Origin: Natrinema pallidum DSM 3751
GTDB taxonomy: Archaea; Halobacteriota; Halobacteria; Halobacteriales; Natrialbaceae
Reading direction: 5' to 3'
Length of the DNA stretch: 54,258 nucleotides
Assembly (NCBI RefSeq): GCF_000337615.1
Contig: NZ_AOII01000088.1
Location: 101,371 to 155,628 of the forward strand
Made by a program: the position numbers and the translations under genes. Positions 36,402-44,551 of this stretch are shown one piece after another. The notes below the pieces were generated by a model that worked only from the letters and a program-made list of their open reading frames with translations, had not been told where the DNA came from and made no database searches. Positions within the stretch are counted from its first letter, which is position 1, and every line of letters starts with the position of its first letter.

Positions 36402-36695
36402 ATGGACGACATTCCCCAAGAAATCACGTCTCTCGTCGGCCGCGAGGTGTACTCGAACAACGGCGTCTTCGTCGGCGAAGTCGAGGACCTTCGACTGAAC
36501 GTCGACGGCGAAGCCGTCACCGGCCTGGCGCTGGCGAAGTTGAACGGCGAACTGTTCGCGGAGGAAGCCCGCAGCGGACAGGGTATCATCGTGCCCTACC
36601 GCTGGGTCCGCGCCGTCGGCGACGTCATTCTCATCAACGACGTGGTCGAGCGCGTCCGCGATCCCGACGAGGAAGAGGACGAACTGCTGGCCTGA
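36402..36695 (+). CDS. PRC-barrel protein, CdpB1-like cell-division adaptor
   Basis: A 97-residue single PRC-barrel domain (VGREVYSNNGVFVGEVEDLRLN, shown in two halves as VGREVYSNNG and VFVGEVEDLRL; IIVPYRWVRAVGDVILI). It ends in an acidic tail DEEEDELLA. From memory it strongly resembles haloarchaeal CdpB1, which works with SepF and FtsZ at the division ring. I give no symbol because I cannot align it. An ATG at 36390 is an alternative start. The AAAAGTTAAGAG box at 36368-36379 fits a short leader from either start. Convergent with the phosphoesterase gene, with 21 bases between the stops. Confidence 0.85.
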   Translation: MDDIPQEITSLVGREVYSNNGVFVGEVEDLRLNVDGEAVTGLALAKLNGELFAEEARSGQGIIVPYRWVRAVGDVILINDVVERVRDPDEEEDELLA

Positions 36696-36716
36696 TTGCG
36701 GCCCCGAATTCGTGAT

Positions 36717-38177
36717 TTAGCTCCCGTTCGAGCTTTCGCTGCTGCTTCCCTCGACGCCCATCGCGTCGAACAACGTCCGCTTGACCGCCTCTTCGGTCAG
36801 TTCGAGCAACGTGTCCCGCGTATCCTCCGAAATCTCGATCCCGGTGAAAATACCCAGCGGGATCTCCGCGCTGGCCTGGGTCGAGTGGCCGGCCGTCTCG
36901 CCGATCTCGCCGTAGGCGTCGGCCAGCACTTTCCCGATATTGATGCGAATGTCCTTCGACCTGCCGGCGAGGAAGATCGTCTCGTCGGCGATTCCGAACA
37001 CCGCGGTCGTGGTGACGCCCTCGAGGTTCAGGAGGTGGCTTGCGGCCTGGGTCAGCGCCTCACGGTCGCGGACGAAGCCGGCGTTGGAGACGAGATGGCT
37101 CCCCTGGACGTCCCGATTCGTAATCGCCTCCGCGAGCACGTCGAGGGTTTCGGGGGACATCGACGGCGATTCGACCTGCTCGAGAGTATCGTGGTTGGCG
37201 AAGGGGTAGAGATAGGCGGCGGCGGTCAGGTCGGCGGGAGTCGTGTCGCGTTTGAAATCCAGGGTCTCCGCGCGGATGCCGTAGAGCAAGGCGGTCGCGA
37301 CCTCCTCGGAGACGTTCATGTCGAATTCCTGAATGTACTTCGTCATGATCGTCGACGTCGAGGACATGTTCGGACGAATGTCGACGAACTCGGGTTCGAC
37401 CCCCTCCTCGGTCTCCGTTTCGTGATGATCGATCACGATGTCGACCGGGAGTTCCATCTCGCCCGAGGTCGCGTGATCGACCAGGGCAACGGTATCGTAG
37501 ACGGAGTGGTCCTCGACCTCGTCCCACTGGACGAGATCGATGCCGAGCAGGTTGACGAACGCCCGGTTCTCCTGGTGGCCGACGTCGCCGAGATAGATGA
37601 TGTCGGATTCGACGCCGAGGTGTGTCGCGATCGCCTGCAGTGCCGCCGCGCTGGCGATCGAGTCCGGATCGGGGCTATCCTGGGTGATGATCGCCAGCCG
37701 CGTCGCCGTCTCCTCGACCAGATCGGCGAGTTTGCCGGCGTTGTACTCGAGTTCGCCCGACTCGAGGGCTCGCAGTGCGGATTCGGCGATGACGGAGGAA
37801 GGGTTGATGACGATGTCGGCACCGAGCTCCGAGAGTTCGTCGCCGGAGACGGGATCGCTCGCGCGGGCGACGATGAACTGGTCGGCACCGCTCTCGCGGA
37901 TGTGTCCGACGGCGCGTTTGTTCGATTCGACGTTCGAGGCGAGAATGAGGACGACATCGCGGTCGGCCACCAGATCGGCGATCTCGGCGTCGCGAATGTC
38001 GGCCGTCTTGGCGTCCAGATCCTGATCCCGAAGCGATTCGACGCGGCTGTCGTCGCGGTCGATGATGGAGACGTCTTTACCCTGTTCGACGAGTTCCTCT
38101 GCAACCGCATATCCCACGCTTCCACAGCCTAAGATAGCGTAGTCAGAAATTGACGAAATCGTAACCCCCGTGCTCAT
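36717..38177 (-). CDS. TrkA-N plus DHH-family phosphoesterase
   Basis: A 486-residue cytosolic protein. Residues 10-140 are a TrkA-N/RCK nucleotide-binding domain (ILGCGSVGYAVAEELVEQG). Residues 150-360 are a DHH phosphoesterase domain with DPDSIASA, LVDHATSG and VIDHHETE as Mn-binding motifs. The C-terminal DHHA1 domain includes GGRSKDIRINIGK-like text (AGRSKDIRINIGKVL). The architecture suggests hydrolysis of a small nucleotide such as a cyclic dinucleotide product or pAp, under ligand control. The start at 38177 (MSTGVTISSI) is chosen. Upstream frame lacks family sequence. Confidence 0.9.
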   Translation of the reverse strand: MSTGVTISSISDYAILGCGSVGYAVAEELVEQGKDVSIIDRDDSRVESLRDQDLDAKTADIRDAEIADLVADRDVVLILASNVESNKRAVGHIRESGADQFIVARASDPVSGDELSELGADIVINPSSVIAESALRALESGELEYNAGKLADLVEETATRLAIITQDSPDPDSIASAAALQAIATHLGVESDIIYLGDVGHQENRAFVNLLGIDLVQWDEVEDHSVYDTVALVDHATSGEMELPVDIVIDHHETETEEGVEPEFVDIRPNMSSTSTIMTKYIQEFDMNVSEEVATALLYGIRAETLDFKRDTTPADLTAAAYLYPFANHDTLEQVESPSMSPETLDVLAEAITNRDVQGSHLVSNAGFVRDREALTQAASHLLNLEGVTTTAVFGIADETIFLAGRSKDIRINIGKVLADAYGEIGETAGHSTQASAEIPLGIFTGIEISEDTRDTLLELTEEAVKRTLFDAMGVEGSSSESSNGS

Positions 38178-38341
38178 TGCCCGAGTGGTCGGACCGGTCG
38201 CACTTAACGCTCCCGAAGGCTCCGATACGATGAGAGCGGCGGCCCCACGACTCGAGGGCGATGCCCGTCCCGCGTGGATTACTGTCACGGCGGCTGCCAA
38301 GGGAAACGTATTTGAACGACCGAGGGAAAGTCGGAGGTACA

Positions 38342-38415
38342 GGGCCGGTAGCTCAGTCCGGCAGAGCGTCTGACTCTTAATCAGACGGTCGCGTGTTCAA
38401 ATCGCGCCCGGCCCG
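38342..38415 (+). tRNA. tRNA-Lys (anticodon CTT)
   Basis: Seven-base acceptor stem GGGCCGG / CCGGCCC, discriminator G, D-arm with AGCTCAGTCCGGCAGAGC, anticodon stem TCTGA / TCAGA with loop CTCTTAA giving anticodon CTT, and T-arm GCGTG-TTCAAAT-CGCGC. No intron, and CCA is not encoded. The 3' third serves as attachment site of the integrated element that starts here, and the tRNA is left intact. Confidence 0.95.
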
Positions 38416-38419
38416 CTTT
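38387..38419 (+). repeat. attL (left attachment site)
   Basis: 33 bases starting GGTCGCGTGTTCAAAT and ending GGCCCGCTTT, covering the T-arm and 3' acceptor of tRNA-Lys plus four bases beyond. Identical to 44552-44584. The bases just outside differ (C against G on the left, C against T on the right). Confidence 0.9.
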
Positions 38420-38979
38420 CCGAAGGACGGATACCAAGTCAGACTATTAGCGGCTGAACTGTTAGTTCATAGTGTTCCTGTCCATTAGAAGGTTCGGAAA
38501 CCCCCACCATTTCGACGTGAGTTCGTTTCGAATCTGATGCGCGTCCGCGCTATCCAGCGGTTTTCCAATAGCCGATAGTTGATTCAGTACCTCTTGCTGT
38601 GTTCTACCTCATCGAGTCGTTGGTTCACAATATCAGCGGGCTGAGGATGCACCACTACACCGGGAGTAGGCGAGAAGCGGGAACTTCGCCGCGAGGAGTT
38701 CGGAATGGAGTAGCGAACACGGCTTCAACCCATCTTTGGACGTGACTCCCCGGGTTAGACCGTCCAAAACCAGCCTGAATTTTTTAATTCTCTTGCAAGA
38801 ACCTCGGCGTTGTCCATGGGTTTCGGTATCTTTTTGTCACTGGCTCCCGTTTGTTTAAGTGAAGGGTTTTCGCCGGAGGCTACCTTGAGCAGTCGCGGGT
38901 ATCGTGATCAGTTCCACGGTTCCTCGCATAGAGCGCAAGTGTTGACGTTCCACCGAGAGCCTTCTCCATCCTTCGACCT
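38420..38979. other. Left end of the element, no gene seen
   Basis: 560 bases between attL and the replication gene. No open frame with protein-like composition. A TATA-like GTTTGTTTAAG lies at about 38850. This is a reasonable place for the replication origin, but I see no iterons. Confidence 0.45.
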
Positions 38980-40626
38980 ATGAGTACAGATACATCTCCG
39001 TCTCCATCAGCGAGTAGTACAGCGACAACGTCGAACAGCAATGATCTCCCGTGCGTGCAGTACGGCTTTCCTGACGGGCCGCATCGGACGCCGAAACTCC
39101 AGACGGTTTACGAGCCGATTCCCGATAACGCCGCGACCGCCAGCCCCATCTACAAAGTCCCGAGAGCGCAGTACGAACGGCAAGACGAGTTCGAGAGAGG
39201 CTACGAGGTAGCGGGGACGACCTCGATAGCGACCGAGATCCAAGACGATTGCGAGGCCGATGACCGCGTCCTTTACCCCATTCACATCGAGTCTGATGCA
39301 TACCACGAGGTTGGCCCGGATACGCTTCTTTCGTGGTTCCGCGAGTTCGTCGAGGACTTCCTCGAAGTCCCGTTCAACACGTGTATGTTGTATTTCTCGG
39401 GAAATCGGTCGATTCACGTTCACGTTCCTCGGTTCGTGTCCGGTGAAGATGACCGGGAGTGGCTGAAGGAATTGGCTGAGTCATACTGCGAGGAGGCCGG
39501 GGCAGACCTCGATTTGGGGCTGTACTCACGGAAACGTCTATTCCGACTTCCCGGCGTCGAACACGCGAAGTCCAGCATCCCGAAGGTCGAAATCGAACCG
39601 ACATGGGACAGAACTCGTATCTTCCGTGAGGCAAACGGAGCGACCCCAAGTACGCCCGCAACGTACGCGGATGTACTGTGGGGTGTGTTTGGGCAGGACG
39701 GTCTGACAGTCGAGACAAGCGGCCCTGACGTGGACACCCCACAGAATCTGTTTCGAGTTCTTGACCCCGAGAAGACGCTCTTGGAGTTCACGCGCGATGA
39801 GCCGGTGAGTGAAATCAAGACTCCCCTCATCGAGCAGGTGGCATATCCCGCCGACCCGACTGACGTTCCGGAGTGGTCGATGTACAATACGCAGGAGTTC
39901 TCTCCGTATGCCCACGCGTCCGGGAATCCTCGAAGTGTCGCGGCGCTTCGCGTGAAAAGAGGGGTATTCGCCCGAGAGGACAAGCGTGGCGGCGCGACGA
40001 TGGTGCCAGCGTACTTCTACGGGGCGGTTGGGTGCAATGGGGGGTTCACGAAGCAGGACGTACACGCGCCACTCCAGTTGTCGAAGAAGGACTACCGGAA
40101 GTGGGACCACGCATCCGGGGAGAAGGTCGTCATCATCGGCGGCAAAAGCGGGAGTTCCCGAATTTTCAGCGTCTCCTCGTGGGAAGCCATCGAGGTCGGC
40201 CATGCGCTAACAAGCGATAAGGGTGGGCGAGATACTGCCCTCGACTATCTCTCCGAGCAGGGTTACGATGTTGGGGCGTCTGGTTCCACGGTGTCCGACT
40301 CGAAGGGGACGACTGCATTGAGGTCGGCGACTCCCGGCGAGGAACCACGGACGATCTGGCCCGCACGAGAGAATCCACAGACAGAAGCAGAATCCTTCCA
40401 GCAAACAGCAGAGCAAGGAGACATACACACGCTCTCACACGACGAGAAAATCCAAGTTGCGTGCCGCCATCTCCAATACGGATGGGAACCAACATGGGAG
40501 TGGTTCAGGGAGCAGTTTGGCTCCACATTCAAGCCCGGTGTTACATGGCGCTTCCTCAAGGAGATTGCTGAAGATCCTAACTTCCCGGAGTACGACGATG
40601 TGGACGTGCCTGCGAAACCTGCATAG
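38980..40626 (+). CDS. Archaeo-eukaryotic primase-like replication protein of the element
   Basis: A 548-residue protein. Residues about 95-205 look like the catalytic core of the AEP superfamily: PIHIESDAYHE (Glu104, Asp106) at the motif I position, YFSGNRSIHVHVP (Ser140-His146) as motif II. Then comes LFRLPGVEHAKSSIPKVEI with preceding acidic residues as motif III. Motif I reads E-x-D instead of the usual D-x-D. The remaining 340 residues are unassigned. They include a C-terminal helical part (ACRHLQYGWEPTWEWFREQF) that may bind DNA. As the only large gene of the element it is the likely replication initiator or primase. Confidence 0.65.
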   Translation: MSTDTSPSPSASSTATTSNSNDLPCVQYGFPDGPHRTPKLQTVYEPIPDNAATASPIYKVPRAQYERQDEFERGYEVAGTTSIATEIQDDCEADDRVLYPIHIESDAYHEVGPDTLLSWFREFVEDFLEVPFNTCMLYFSGNRSIHVHVPRFVSGEDDREWLKELAESYCEEAGADLDLGLYSRKRLFRLPGVEHAKSSIPKVEIEPTWDRTRIFREANGATPSTPATYADVLWGVFGQDGLTVETSGPDVDTPQNLFRVLDPEKTLLEFTRDEPVSEIKTPLIEQVAYPADPTDVPEWSMYNTQEFSPYAHASGNPRSVAALRVKRGVFAREDKRGGATMVPAYFYGAVGCNGGFTKQDVHAPLQLSKKDYRKWDHASGEKVVIIGGKSGSSRIFSVSSWEAIEVGHALTSDKGGRDTALDYLSEQGYDVGASGSTVSDSKGTTALRSATPGEEPRTIWPARENPQTEAESFQQTAEQGDIHTLSHDEKIQVACRHLQYGWEPTWEWFREQFGSTFKPGVTWRFLKEIAEDPNFPEYDDVDVPAKPA

Positions 40627-40799
40627 CACTCACATGCATACTGTATCCTATCACCCATTCAATTCTTACGGATAACCGCATTACTCAGACTGAAACGCAG
40701 TTTGACTTACATTCCCTCAATGAGCTGTTCCATTCATGGAGTGGGATTGGCCTCTCTGTAGACTGTCCACCCTTCTCCTCCCTACACCACCTACACCAC

Positions 40800-40817
40800 C
40801 ACTAAGTTATGGTGCGA
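40800..40817 (-). repeat. Triplicated 18-bp motif, copy A
   Basis: Plus-strand form CACTAAGTTATGGTGCGA, one mismatch to copy C. Similarity continues loosely for about 20 bases on its right. Reading on the minus strand it is followed by GTGGTGTAG twice and then by remains of a small gene. Confidence 0.65.
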
Positions 40818-41037
40818 AACCGCTGTACGGCGAACGGGTATTTCAGAGGATCGGGAGATCGTATTTAAAGGATGTTTCCATAGATGACCAAGCCACAGGC
40901 GTCTGAGGCGACCGCTATACGATGCGATAGATAAGTTATCTTTTGTAAAACAGTGCAGGTGGTATGATAGGGACGTTCGAAAGACTCCATGCTCTCTGAT
41001 TCAGGTTTACCAACAACAGGAATAGTGGCTGTCCAAG

Positions 41038-41057
41038 CAAGTAATTAACCTTACTTG
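41038..41057. promoter_or_regulatory. Perfect inverted repeat upstream of the membrane-protein genes
   Basis: CAAGTAA-TTAACC-TTACTTG, a 7-bp dyad with a 6-base centre, 120 bases before the first membrane-protein gene. Could be an operator. It is not followed by a T-run. Confidence 0.35.
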
Positions 41058-41177
41058 GTGGGGGAAGTTAGGTCAGTTGATATGGAGTGGTGACAGTAGA
41101 TACCATTGTTCAGGAAATACATATATTTTAAAATCAGAATTGTTATCCGTATAACTACATCACAAATACTCAGGCAG

Positions 41178-41594
41178 ATGCAAGTTAAGAATCTGGTTCA
41201 GAAGTTATTCAGCGCCAGTATATTAGTGGTAGCCATTGGCACTTTACTACCATGGGGAGTAGCTGTTTCTACGGGGGTTAGAGGGACTACAAGAGGGTTA
41301 ACTACAGTTGGTGGGTTTGCTGTTCTATCTCTGTCAATAATTCTTGGAGTATATACACTCAGGAACAGCGTTTCAGAAATTATTGGTTCCGCTGTTGCTT
41401 CCATAGCAATTTTTGTTTCGTTATTCTATATCGTTAACCCAGTCTTCCCTGAAACTTCTGGTAATATGTTTGTAGGTCAGGTCTATCCGGGGATTGGTGT
41501 TTACCTCTCACTTTTCGGTGGGGTAATAGCGCTTGCTTCTGTATGTATTATCAAATTCAGCAGTACTAAAACGGGAGAAACTCGTCCAATATAA
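41178..41594 (+). CDS. Four-helix membrane protein of the element, unknown function
   Basis: 138 residues from the ATG at 41178 (MQVKNLVQKLF). A start at 41106 would add a basic stretch without clear meaning. Four hydrophobic helices at about 12-32, 44-62, 66-86 and 106-127, with LLPWGVAV and a Gly/Thr-rich loop between the first two. The codon use is AT-rich. No family recognised. Similar small four-helix proteins are common in haloarchaeal plasmids and viruses. Confidence 0.65.
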   Translation: MQVKNLVQKLFSASILVVAIGTLLPWGVAVSTGVRGTTRGLTTVGGFAVLSLSIILGVYTLRNSVSEIIGSAVASIAIFVSLFYIVNPVFPETSGNMFVGQVYPGIGVYLSLFGGVIALASVCIIKFSSTKTGETRPI

Positions 41595-41681
41595 AGCCCT
41601 CATCACAGAGCATAATTATATTCTTACTCTCTGGCAGAAATCGGTTCGGTCAGTGAAAAGTAATACGCTCTTGTGTAGCAC

Positions 41682-41803
41682 ATTGTTGATACGGAGCTGT
41701 CCTGCGATTCTGCGGCGAGTGCGATAGATCACGAAGTTGCATCTCAGTGGCTCTGGCGGACAGGTATTGACTCGAGCCGACGACGGGAAGATGTATCAAC
41801 AAT
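41682..41803. repeat. 11-bp inverted repeat around a GC-richer segment
   Basis: ATTGTTGATAC (41682-41692) is mirrored by GTATCAACAAT (41793-41803) with 100 bases between. The enclosed DNA is richer in GC than its surroundings and is open in the frame of the following gene. It may be a small captured chromosomal piece. Origin unknown. Confidence 0.4.
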
Positions 41804-41855
41804 CTCCGCCATAAGAGCGAAAGTAATAAGTATTCTTAATGTGTTGGATATTGGG

Positions 41856-42332
41856 ATGACTGCCGTAACAATCCCTCACCCGCGTGAGGACGCGAAGACA
41901 GTTGTGAAGGCCGCATTCGAGGACTGTTCAGACATTGATACATACTTTGACGATGGTATTCGCATTACTGGTAAAACAGGGGCAAGCTTAGGACTTATCA
42001 CCTCCAGTTACGGTGAAAAGGTTATAATAGAGGTTCCAGAAAACCAGGCAAGTGAGACTGAGACAATGGTATCTGTGACTGGAGAAAAGGAAGTAAGCGC
42101 AAACATCGGAGCTGATCCAGAGAAATACATCTCACGGGTTATCAAGTCAATAAATGACATAAAGGGTAAAGATATTGATGTAATTATTGAGGTTTTGGAT
42201 GAGAACAATGTTAGTGAAAATAGTAAAGAAGTTAGGAATGAAGCTGATCAGGCGGGCGGAAAGGGGATCTTGATTCTTGTCATGGTACTGATTATGTTTT
42301 TCGTCTTCCTCATGCCGCTAATAATAATATGA
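41856..42332 (+). CDS. Tail-anchored protein of the element, unknown function
   Basis: 158 residues from the ATG at 41856 (MTAVTIPHPRED). Residues 1-130 look like a soluble alpha/beta domain (TVVKAAFEDCSDIDTYFDDG, then KVIIEVPENQ). The last 22 residues form a single hydrophobic helix (ILILVMVLIMFFVFLMPLIII split as ILILVMVLIM and FVFLMPLIII). So a membrane-anchored protein facing the cytoplasm or, less likely, a fusion-type surface protein. Its stop overlaps the next ATG (ATGA), showing co-translation. Confidence 0.65.
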   Translation: MTAVTIPHPREDAKTVVKAAFEDCSDIDTYFDDGIRITGKTGASLGLITSSYGEKVIIEVPENQASETETMVSVTGEKEVSANIGADPEKYISRVIKSINDIKGKDIDVIIEVLDENNVSENSKEVRNEADQAGGKGILILVMVLIMFFVFLMPLIII

Positions 42333-42682
42333 AGTCGATTATTGGTGCGGTATTGGTATTTATCGGAGTAGGTATTCTTCTACTTGGAGTTGCCGCCCCC
42401 TCAACGTCAACACAAACATCAACCACCTGTTACGATAGCCCAACAGGATATGGGCAAGACTGTGTGCAATCATCCTATGAAACACCAAACACGGGCAAGG
42501 GAGGGATGATTGGAGCTGGTATCTTTGTCGCTATTATTGGTGGGATACTTACTATGTCTAACTCATCATCCGCAGAATCCTCTGGTCAATCATCGCAAGA
42601 CGGAACTCAGAGTTTGAAAGACCAAATACAGGAACGACAATCAGAAAGAGAACAAAAAGAAAGTGTGGGTGTTGATAAATAA
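42329..42682 (+). CDS. Two-helix membrane protein with hydrophilic tail, unknown function
   Basis: 117 residues. The first helix is at 4-23, followed by a Ser/Thr-rich loop with two cysteines (TTCYDSPTGYGQDCVQ) likely exposed outside. The second helix is at about 58-76, then a Gln/Ser/Glu-rich charged tail in the cytoplasm. It is overlapped by four bases with the upstream tail-anchored gene, which suggests the two act together in the membrane. No family recognised. Confidence 0.65.
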   Translation: MKSIIGAVLVFIGVGILLLGVAAPSTSTQTSTTCYDSPTGYGQDCVQSSYETPNTGKGGMIGAGIFVAIIGGILTMSNSSSAESSGQSSQDGTQSLKDQIQERQSEREQKESVGVDK

Positions 42683-42988
42683 CAAATTCATTCCGTTGTT
42701 CAATCCATTGAGGTAGTTGTTTCTTCTTCTCGCTCGATGGAGTGAGTCCACCTTTCCTGTTTCCGTTCATCGAGTCGGTTGTTTCTCCACTTGCCTCAAA
42801 GAGTCTGTTATCTCTAAGATGGACCCTCACTAAGTTCTGTTGCGATAATCACAGTACAACGTGGATTCGAGATCTTCGAAGTCCAGAGAAAATGAAACCA
42901 GGCAATCCTGACTCTCAGCCGGAAATTTCGCAGGCGGAGTTACCTAATACGCGCTCGCGTGCGCTCGGTGATGTTCTAACTGGTGAGG
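42683..42988. other. Intergenic region with motif copy B and a decayed minus-strand gene
   Basis: 306 bases. Reading leftwards from motif copy B, the minus strand encodes MNGNRKGGLTPSSEKKKQL, which resembles WNGNRRGNGHI...LTDRERELI of the intact small gene at 42989 but soon runs into unrelated sequence. I take it as a truncated paralogue. Confidence 0.45.
42828..42845 (-). repeat. Triplicated 18-bp motif, copy B
   Basis: Plus-strand form CACTAAGTTCTGTTGCGA, one mismatch to copy C. On the minus strand it ends in GTG, in the same position as the start codon after copy C. Confidence 0.65.
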
Positions 42989-43285
42989 TTACTGCATCGG
43001 GTCGTCTATTCCTTCTCCTCTACTCGATGTGCTGGTGCCTTCTGATTCACACACCACCTCGCAGAGTCCCGCGTAGAGGCCAGGATAGTTCTCTCGCAGT
43101 ACCGCTACGTCGGTCGTCAGTTCATCCTCAATTTTCCGCCAGACTCGGGAGATTGTTTGGTAGCGGAGGTTTTCATCGACGGTGTCTCCACCCTCTATGA
43201 GTTCGCGCTCTCGGTCGGTTAGCAGAGCACGGCCCTCAATGTGTCCGTTACCTCTGCGGTTCCCGTTCCACACAACACACTCCAC
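42989..43285 (-). CDS. Small acidic protein of haloarchaeal mobile elements, unknown function
   Basis: 98 residues from GTG at 43285, alternatively from the in-frame GTG five codons downstream that gives VWNGNRRGNG. The basic start and GRALLTDRERELIEGG, then YQTISRVWRKIEDELTTDV, predict a helical protein, possibly DNA-binding. I recall similar proteins encoded in many haloarchaeal plasmids and integrated elements, without a known role. The motif copy C covers the region just before and including its GTG start. It lies between the membrane genes and the integrase, in the integrase direction. Confidence 0.7.
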   Translation of the reverse strand: MECVVWNGNRRGNGHIEGRALLTDRERELIEGGDTVDENLRYQTISRVWRKIEDELTTDVAVLRENYPGLYAGLCEVVCESEGTSTSSRGEGIDDPMQ

Positions 43286-43300
43286 TAAGTTATGTTGCGA
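43283..43300 (-). repeat. Triplicated 18-bp motif, copy C, at the start of the small acidic gene
   Basis: Plus-strand form CACTAAGTTATGTTGCGA. On the minus strand it reads TCGCAACATAACTTAGTG, whose last three bases are the GTG start. A further GTTGC upstream forms an inverted pair with the GCAAC of the motif. Likely promoter or operator. Confidence 0.65.
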
Positions 43301-43449
43301 GAACCACGGTAAGGCAACGAGGTAGTAGCATAACTACAGTCACCGCCTATATAAAAGAACGTCCCTCTGACTCCTTCTTTGCCGAATTTGTCCCGCTGGT
43401 CATTAACGGGGGAGTCGAGTAGCCCCGTCGATGCCCTCCAACCGTCGAG

Positions 43450-44472
43450 TTAGATGTTGTCGAAGTAACCTCGCCGGTTCTTCATCTCCTGTTTCTTCGT
43501 GCGTTTGTCGTAATGCTTCTTCAGCACATCCGCGCTCACGTCCATCCGTTCGGATACGGCTTCAATCGGGATTTCGCTCCGTCGTGCGTGCGTGATTGCT
43601 CCCTTCCGCAGAGAGTGTGAGGCGTGAGAGGAGGGACACTTAGACGCCGCGTGATAGGAATTTGCCGCGTCGCACTCCTTGGATTCTCGGTCGTGTGGAC
43701 AGTCAAGCCCGTACTTGCACGGACGGGTAGCGCGGTAGCAGTTGCTTCGGATAGATGTTTTCGAGATACGTCCCTGTCGCGTCGTCAGTAGCGGCTCGCG
43801 TCCAAACTCATCGGTTTTGGCGAATCTGTGATGCGCGATGTAGTCCTGCACTATCTGGTTGACTTTTGGCTTGAGAGAGACAACACGTTCGCCCTCTTTT
43901 CCGTTCTTTAGCGGAGTTTCCTCCTCCGGACGATGATGGATTTCGAGCGTGCGTTCTCCCTTATCGTAGTCATCGAGGTCGATAGCCCGGAGTGCACCAT
44001 TCCGCATCCCGGTATGCCACAGTAACTCGAAGATGACGTGTTCGCGTTGAGAGTAGTTGAAGTTCCGCTGATACTCGATGATAGCCTGCCCGGTGTCTGT
44101 GTCGATGTAGTCGTCATTCACGTCCTCTTTGTTCTTCATTGTCGGCGGGTCGATGTAATCCGACAGGCCGGGTTGGACGGCGTCAATGCCCTCACAGAAG
44201 TCGATGAAGACCTTGAGCGTACTCAGTTGGGTCGCCATCGTGACCTTGTTGCAGTCGCCTTTCGCTCGTCGCCACTTCTTGTACTGGTGGAAGTGCCGCC
44301 CGCTAAGGTCGTTCATATTGGTCACCTCTCCCTCGGTGTCGCACCATTCAACGAACGGGGAGAGTCGATACTTGTGCGCTCGATAGGTAGCGTCAGCCAG
44401 TTCGCCGCGTCGATTTTCGAGATACCACTCCTTCGCTTCCTGCGGGTCTATTGGCTTGAGATCGGTTGTCAT
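43450..44472 (-). CDS. Tyrosine recombinase/integrase of the element
   Basis: A 340-residue site-specific recombinase. The N-terminal SAM-like arm domain is at about 10-100. In the catalytic domain, Arg157 lies in WHTGMRNGALRAIDL, His286 and Arg289 in HASHSLRKGAITHARR, and the nucleophile Tyr321 in LKKHYDKR. Between them is a cysteine-rich insert (Cys245, 252, 258, 267, 279) that may bind zinc. This general form is that of SNJ2-type haloarchaeal integrases. It points towards and lies 79 bases from attR, the normal place for the gene that catalyses integration into the tRNA. Confidence 0.92.
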   Translation of the reverse strand: MTTDLKPIDPQEAKEWYLENRRGELADATYRAHKYRLSPFVEWCDTEGEVTNMNDLSGRHFHQYKKWRRAKGDCNKVTMATQLSTLKVFIDFCEGIDAVQPGLSDYIDPPTMKNKEDVNDDYIDTDTGQAIIEYQRNFNYSQREHVIFELLWHTGMRNGALRAIDLDDYDKGERTLEIHHRPEEETPLKNGKEGERVVSLKPKVNQIVQDYIAHHRFAKTDEFGREPLLTTRQGRISKTSIRSNCYRATRPCKYGLDCPHDRESKECDAANSYHAASKCPSSHASHSLRKGAITHARRSEIPIEAVSERMDVSADVLKKHYDKRTKKQEMKNRRGYFDNI

Positions 44473-44530
44473 TAGTGGGCCTCGCGCTCAGCACACCAAG
44501 TGCGTCACCTCGGTAATCCTCCTTCCCGTA

Positions 44531-44545
44531 GGCGCTGAAAGCGCC
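44531..44545. repeat. Perfect hairpin beside attR
   Basis: GGCGCT-GAA-AGCGCC, 6-bp stem and 3-base loop, six bases before the att core. Same style (short stem, three-base loop) as the hairpins in the IS6 transposase. Could be an arm site for integrase or a small palindromic repeat. Confidence 0.5.
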
Positions 44546-44551
44546 GGAGGG

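Larger units (their letters stand above)
40627..41177. other. AT-rich intergenic region with motif copy A and a dyad
   Basis: 551 bases without a plausible intact gene. It holds one copy of the 18-bp motif described below (40800-40817) and, left of it on the minus strand, traces of a decayed small gene (AATGGAAC and CATTGAGGG). It also has a TATA-like TATTTAAAGG at 40862 and a perfect dyad at 41038. Confidence 0.5.

Noticed and set aside
42742-43200. Plus-strand frame of about 150 codons in the element
   Set aside because: Runs over motif copy B and antisense to the small acidic gene; Arg/Ser/Pro/Leu-rich, no plausible fold.
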